The notes under the pieces are model-generated. The model searched no databases. It saw only the letters and a program-made list of their open reading frames with translations, and was not told the origin of the DNA. Below, one piece after another: positions 6,555 to 7,215 of a stretch of DNA of 7,215 bases (position 1 is its first letter; every line of letters starts with the position of its first letter). The stretch is from assembly GCA_024279075.1 (NCBI GenBank), contig JAJRRX010000060.1, positions 1 through 7,215 of the forward strand. The letters run 5' to 3'. Both the position numbers and the translations under genes were made by a program. This DNA is from Alphaproteobacteria bacterium. GTDB taxonomy: Bacteria; Pseudomonadota; Alphaproteobacteria; Rhodobacterales; Rhodobacteraceae.

Positions 6555-7215
6555 TTAAGAAGTGGCGCGCAAGCTCTTAAGATGGTCGCCAAAATCCCGC
6601 GCGTCAATTTTAGCCGCTCGAACCAGCCAGTCAAAATGGTTGGTCATGGCTTGCACACGGGTGGAATCGCGAAATACGATATAGTGGCGGCCAAGGTAGA
6701 GCGCGCTCATCAGGGGGCCAAAAACGGTCATCGGAGCGCTGAACACTTGATGGGCGTCAAACTGGAAAACCCGAAGCGAAGGGTAAAGGGTATCATGGAG
6801 TTCAATGAATTTATCGATTTGCGCGGCGCGGATATCAGGCGGTAGGCCGCTATAATATCCGGTGCCGGAAGCGAAGGATTGCAGCTCGTAAAGCGGCATG
6901 GCGATCTCATAGTCTGAATGCTGTTGGCGCATCCAATTAAGGTGGTCTTTCATGGCGCCAATCGCCTGATCCGGTGTTTTGCCGACTTGGGTTTGATATT
7001 CCCAGCGCAAAAGCTCTGATGTTTTCAGGAAATCAGGCAGCGTCGCAGGTACATGGCGAATTTTGTAACCCGCCGCCTCGCGGTGCCACGCTACCAACTG
7101 CTCATCTTCTGACGAGCGCGCGGCTTCGGGCATATTCACCACGATATCCAGCAGGTCATTCGCCTGTTCGGGCCGCTGGCTTAAGCCCAACAACCAATCA
7201 GCAGAGACTTTTAGC
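6555..7215 (-). CDS. XRE-family helix-turn-helix regulator with a C-terminal domain (5' end outside window)
   Basis: The frame is open from the right edge to a TAA at 6555: 219 codons, no start visible. The first residues, LKVSADWLLGLSQ, are the typical last helix of an XRE/Cro DNA-binding domain, so most of that domain is encoded beyond 7215. After a region at about 25-95 with helical character comes a C-terminal domain at about 110-215, with SGTGYYSGLP, LYPSLRVFQFD, SAPMTVFGP, ALYLGRHYIVF and TNHFDWLVRAA. I recall similar C-terminal halves in other alphaproteobacterial XRE regulators, but I know no assigned ligand or function. A TTG at 7193 could be read as a start, but the helix-turn-helix remnant continues upstream of it. 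It lies on the same strand as the TetR gene, 66 bases before it. Confidence 0.75.
   Translation of the reverse strand, partial: LKVSADWLLGLSQRPEQANDLLDIVVNMPEAARSSEDEQLVAWHREAAGYKIRHVPATLPDFLKTSELLRWEYQTQVGKTPDQAIGAMKDHLNWMRQQHSDYEIAMPLYELQSFASGTGYYSGLPPDIRAAQIDKFIELHDTLYPSLRVFQFDAHQVFSAPMTVFGPLMSALYLGRHYIVFRDSTRVQAMTNHFDWLVRAAKIDARDFGDHLKSLRATS

Noticed and set aside
6273..6845. Plus-strand open frame of 190 codons opposite the TetR and XRE genes
   Set aside because: Antisense to two genes with clear family motifs; composition and sequence show no domain.
7191..7193. TTG as the start of the XRE gene
   Set aside because: The frame stays open to the window edge and the residues upstream (LKVSADW) continue a helix-turn-helix domain, so the true start is outside.

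Overview
The window looks like chromosomal DNA from an alphaproteobacterium, probably a member of or near the Rhodobacterales. The reasons are the type of Mrp/ApbC protein (MIP18-like domain fused to the ATPase), a RutR-like TetR regulator, and an XRE regulator with a C-terminal domain of a kind I associate with that group. This placement rests on recalled family resemblance, not on a search.

Layout: (1) 1-4395, minus strand, a tight cluster read in the order uppS - wza - wzb - wzc. It encodes undecaprenyl diphosphate synthase, the outer-membrane polysaccharide export lipoprotein, a low-molecular-weight tyrosine phosphatase, and the inner-membrane copolymerase/tyrosine autokinase. The last gene runs off the left edge. 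Junctions are short (8 bases, a 4-base ATGA overlap, 2 bases), so it reads as one transcription unit. (2) 4396-4778, an AT-richer divergent intergenic region with a candidate uppS promoter, an inverted repeat on its predicted start point, an upstream palindrome and two small leader hairpins. (3) 4779-5852, plus strand, mrp/apbC, an Fe-S cluster carrier ATPase. (4) 5841-6488, minus strand, a RutR-like TetR regulator converging on mrp with a 12-base tail overlap. (5) 6555-7215, minus strand, the 3' part of an XRE-family regulator gene whose start lies outside the window.

How it works together: UppS makes the C55 lipid carrier precursor on which surface polysaccharide repeat units are built. Wzc spans the inner membrane, sets chain length and autophosphorylates. 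Wzb removes the phosphates, and cycling of Wzc phosphorylation is needed for export. Wza forms the outer-membrane pore. The order wza-wzb-wzc and the motifs match the E. coli group 1 capsule/colanic acid export machine. Glycosyltransferases, flippase and polymerase are not in the window; if present they would lie beyond position 1. The mrp, TetR and XRE genes look like unrelated neighbours.

I found no tRNA, rRNA, CRISPR array, insertion sequence or clear terminator. I do not see a wholly new system. The most distinctive feature is a lipid-carrier synthase gene placed first in a capsule export operon, behind a structured leader.
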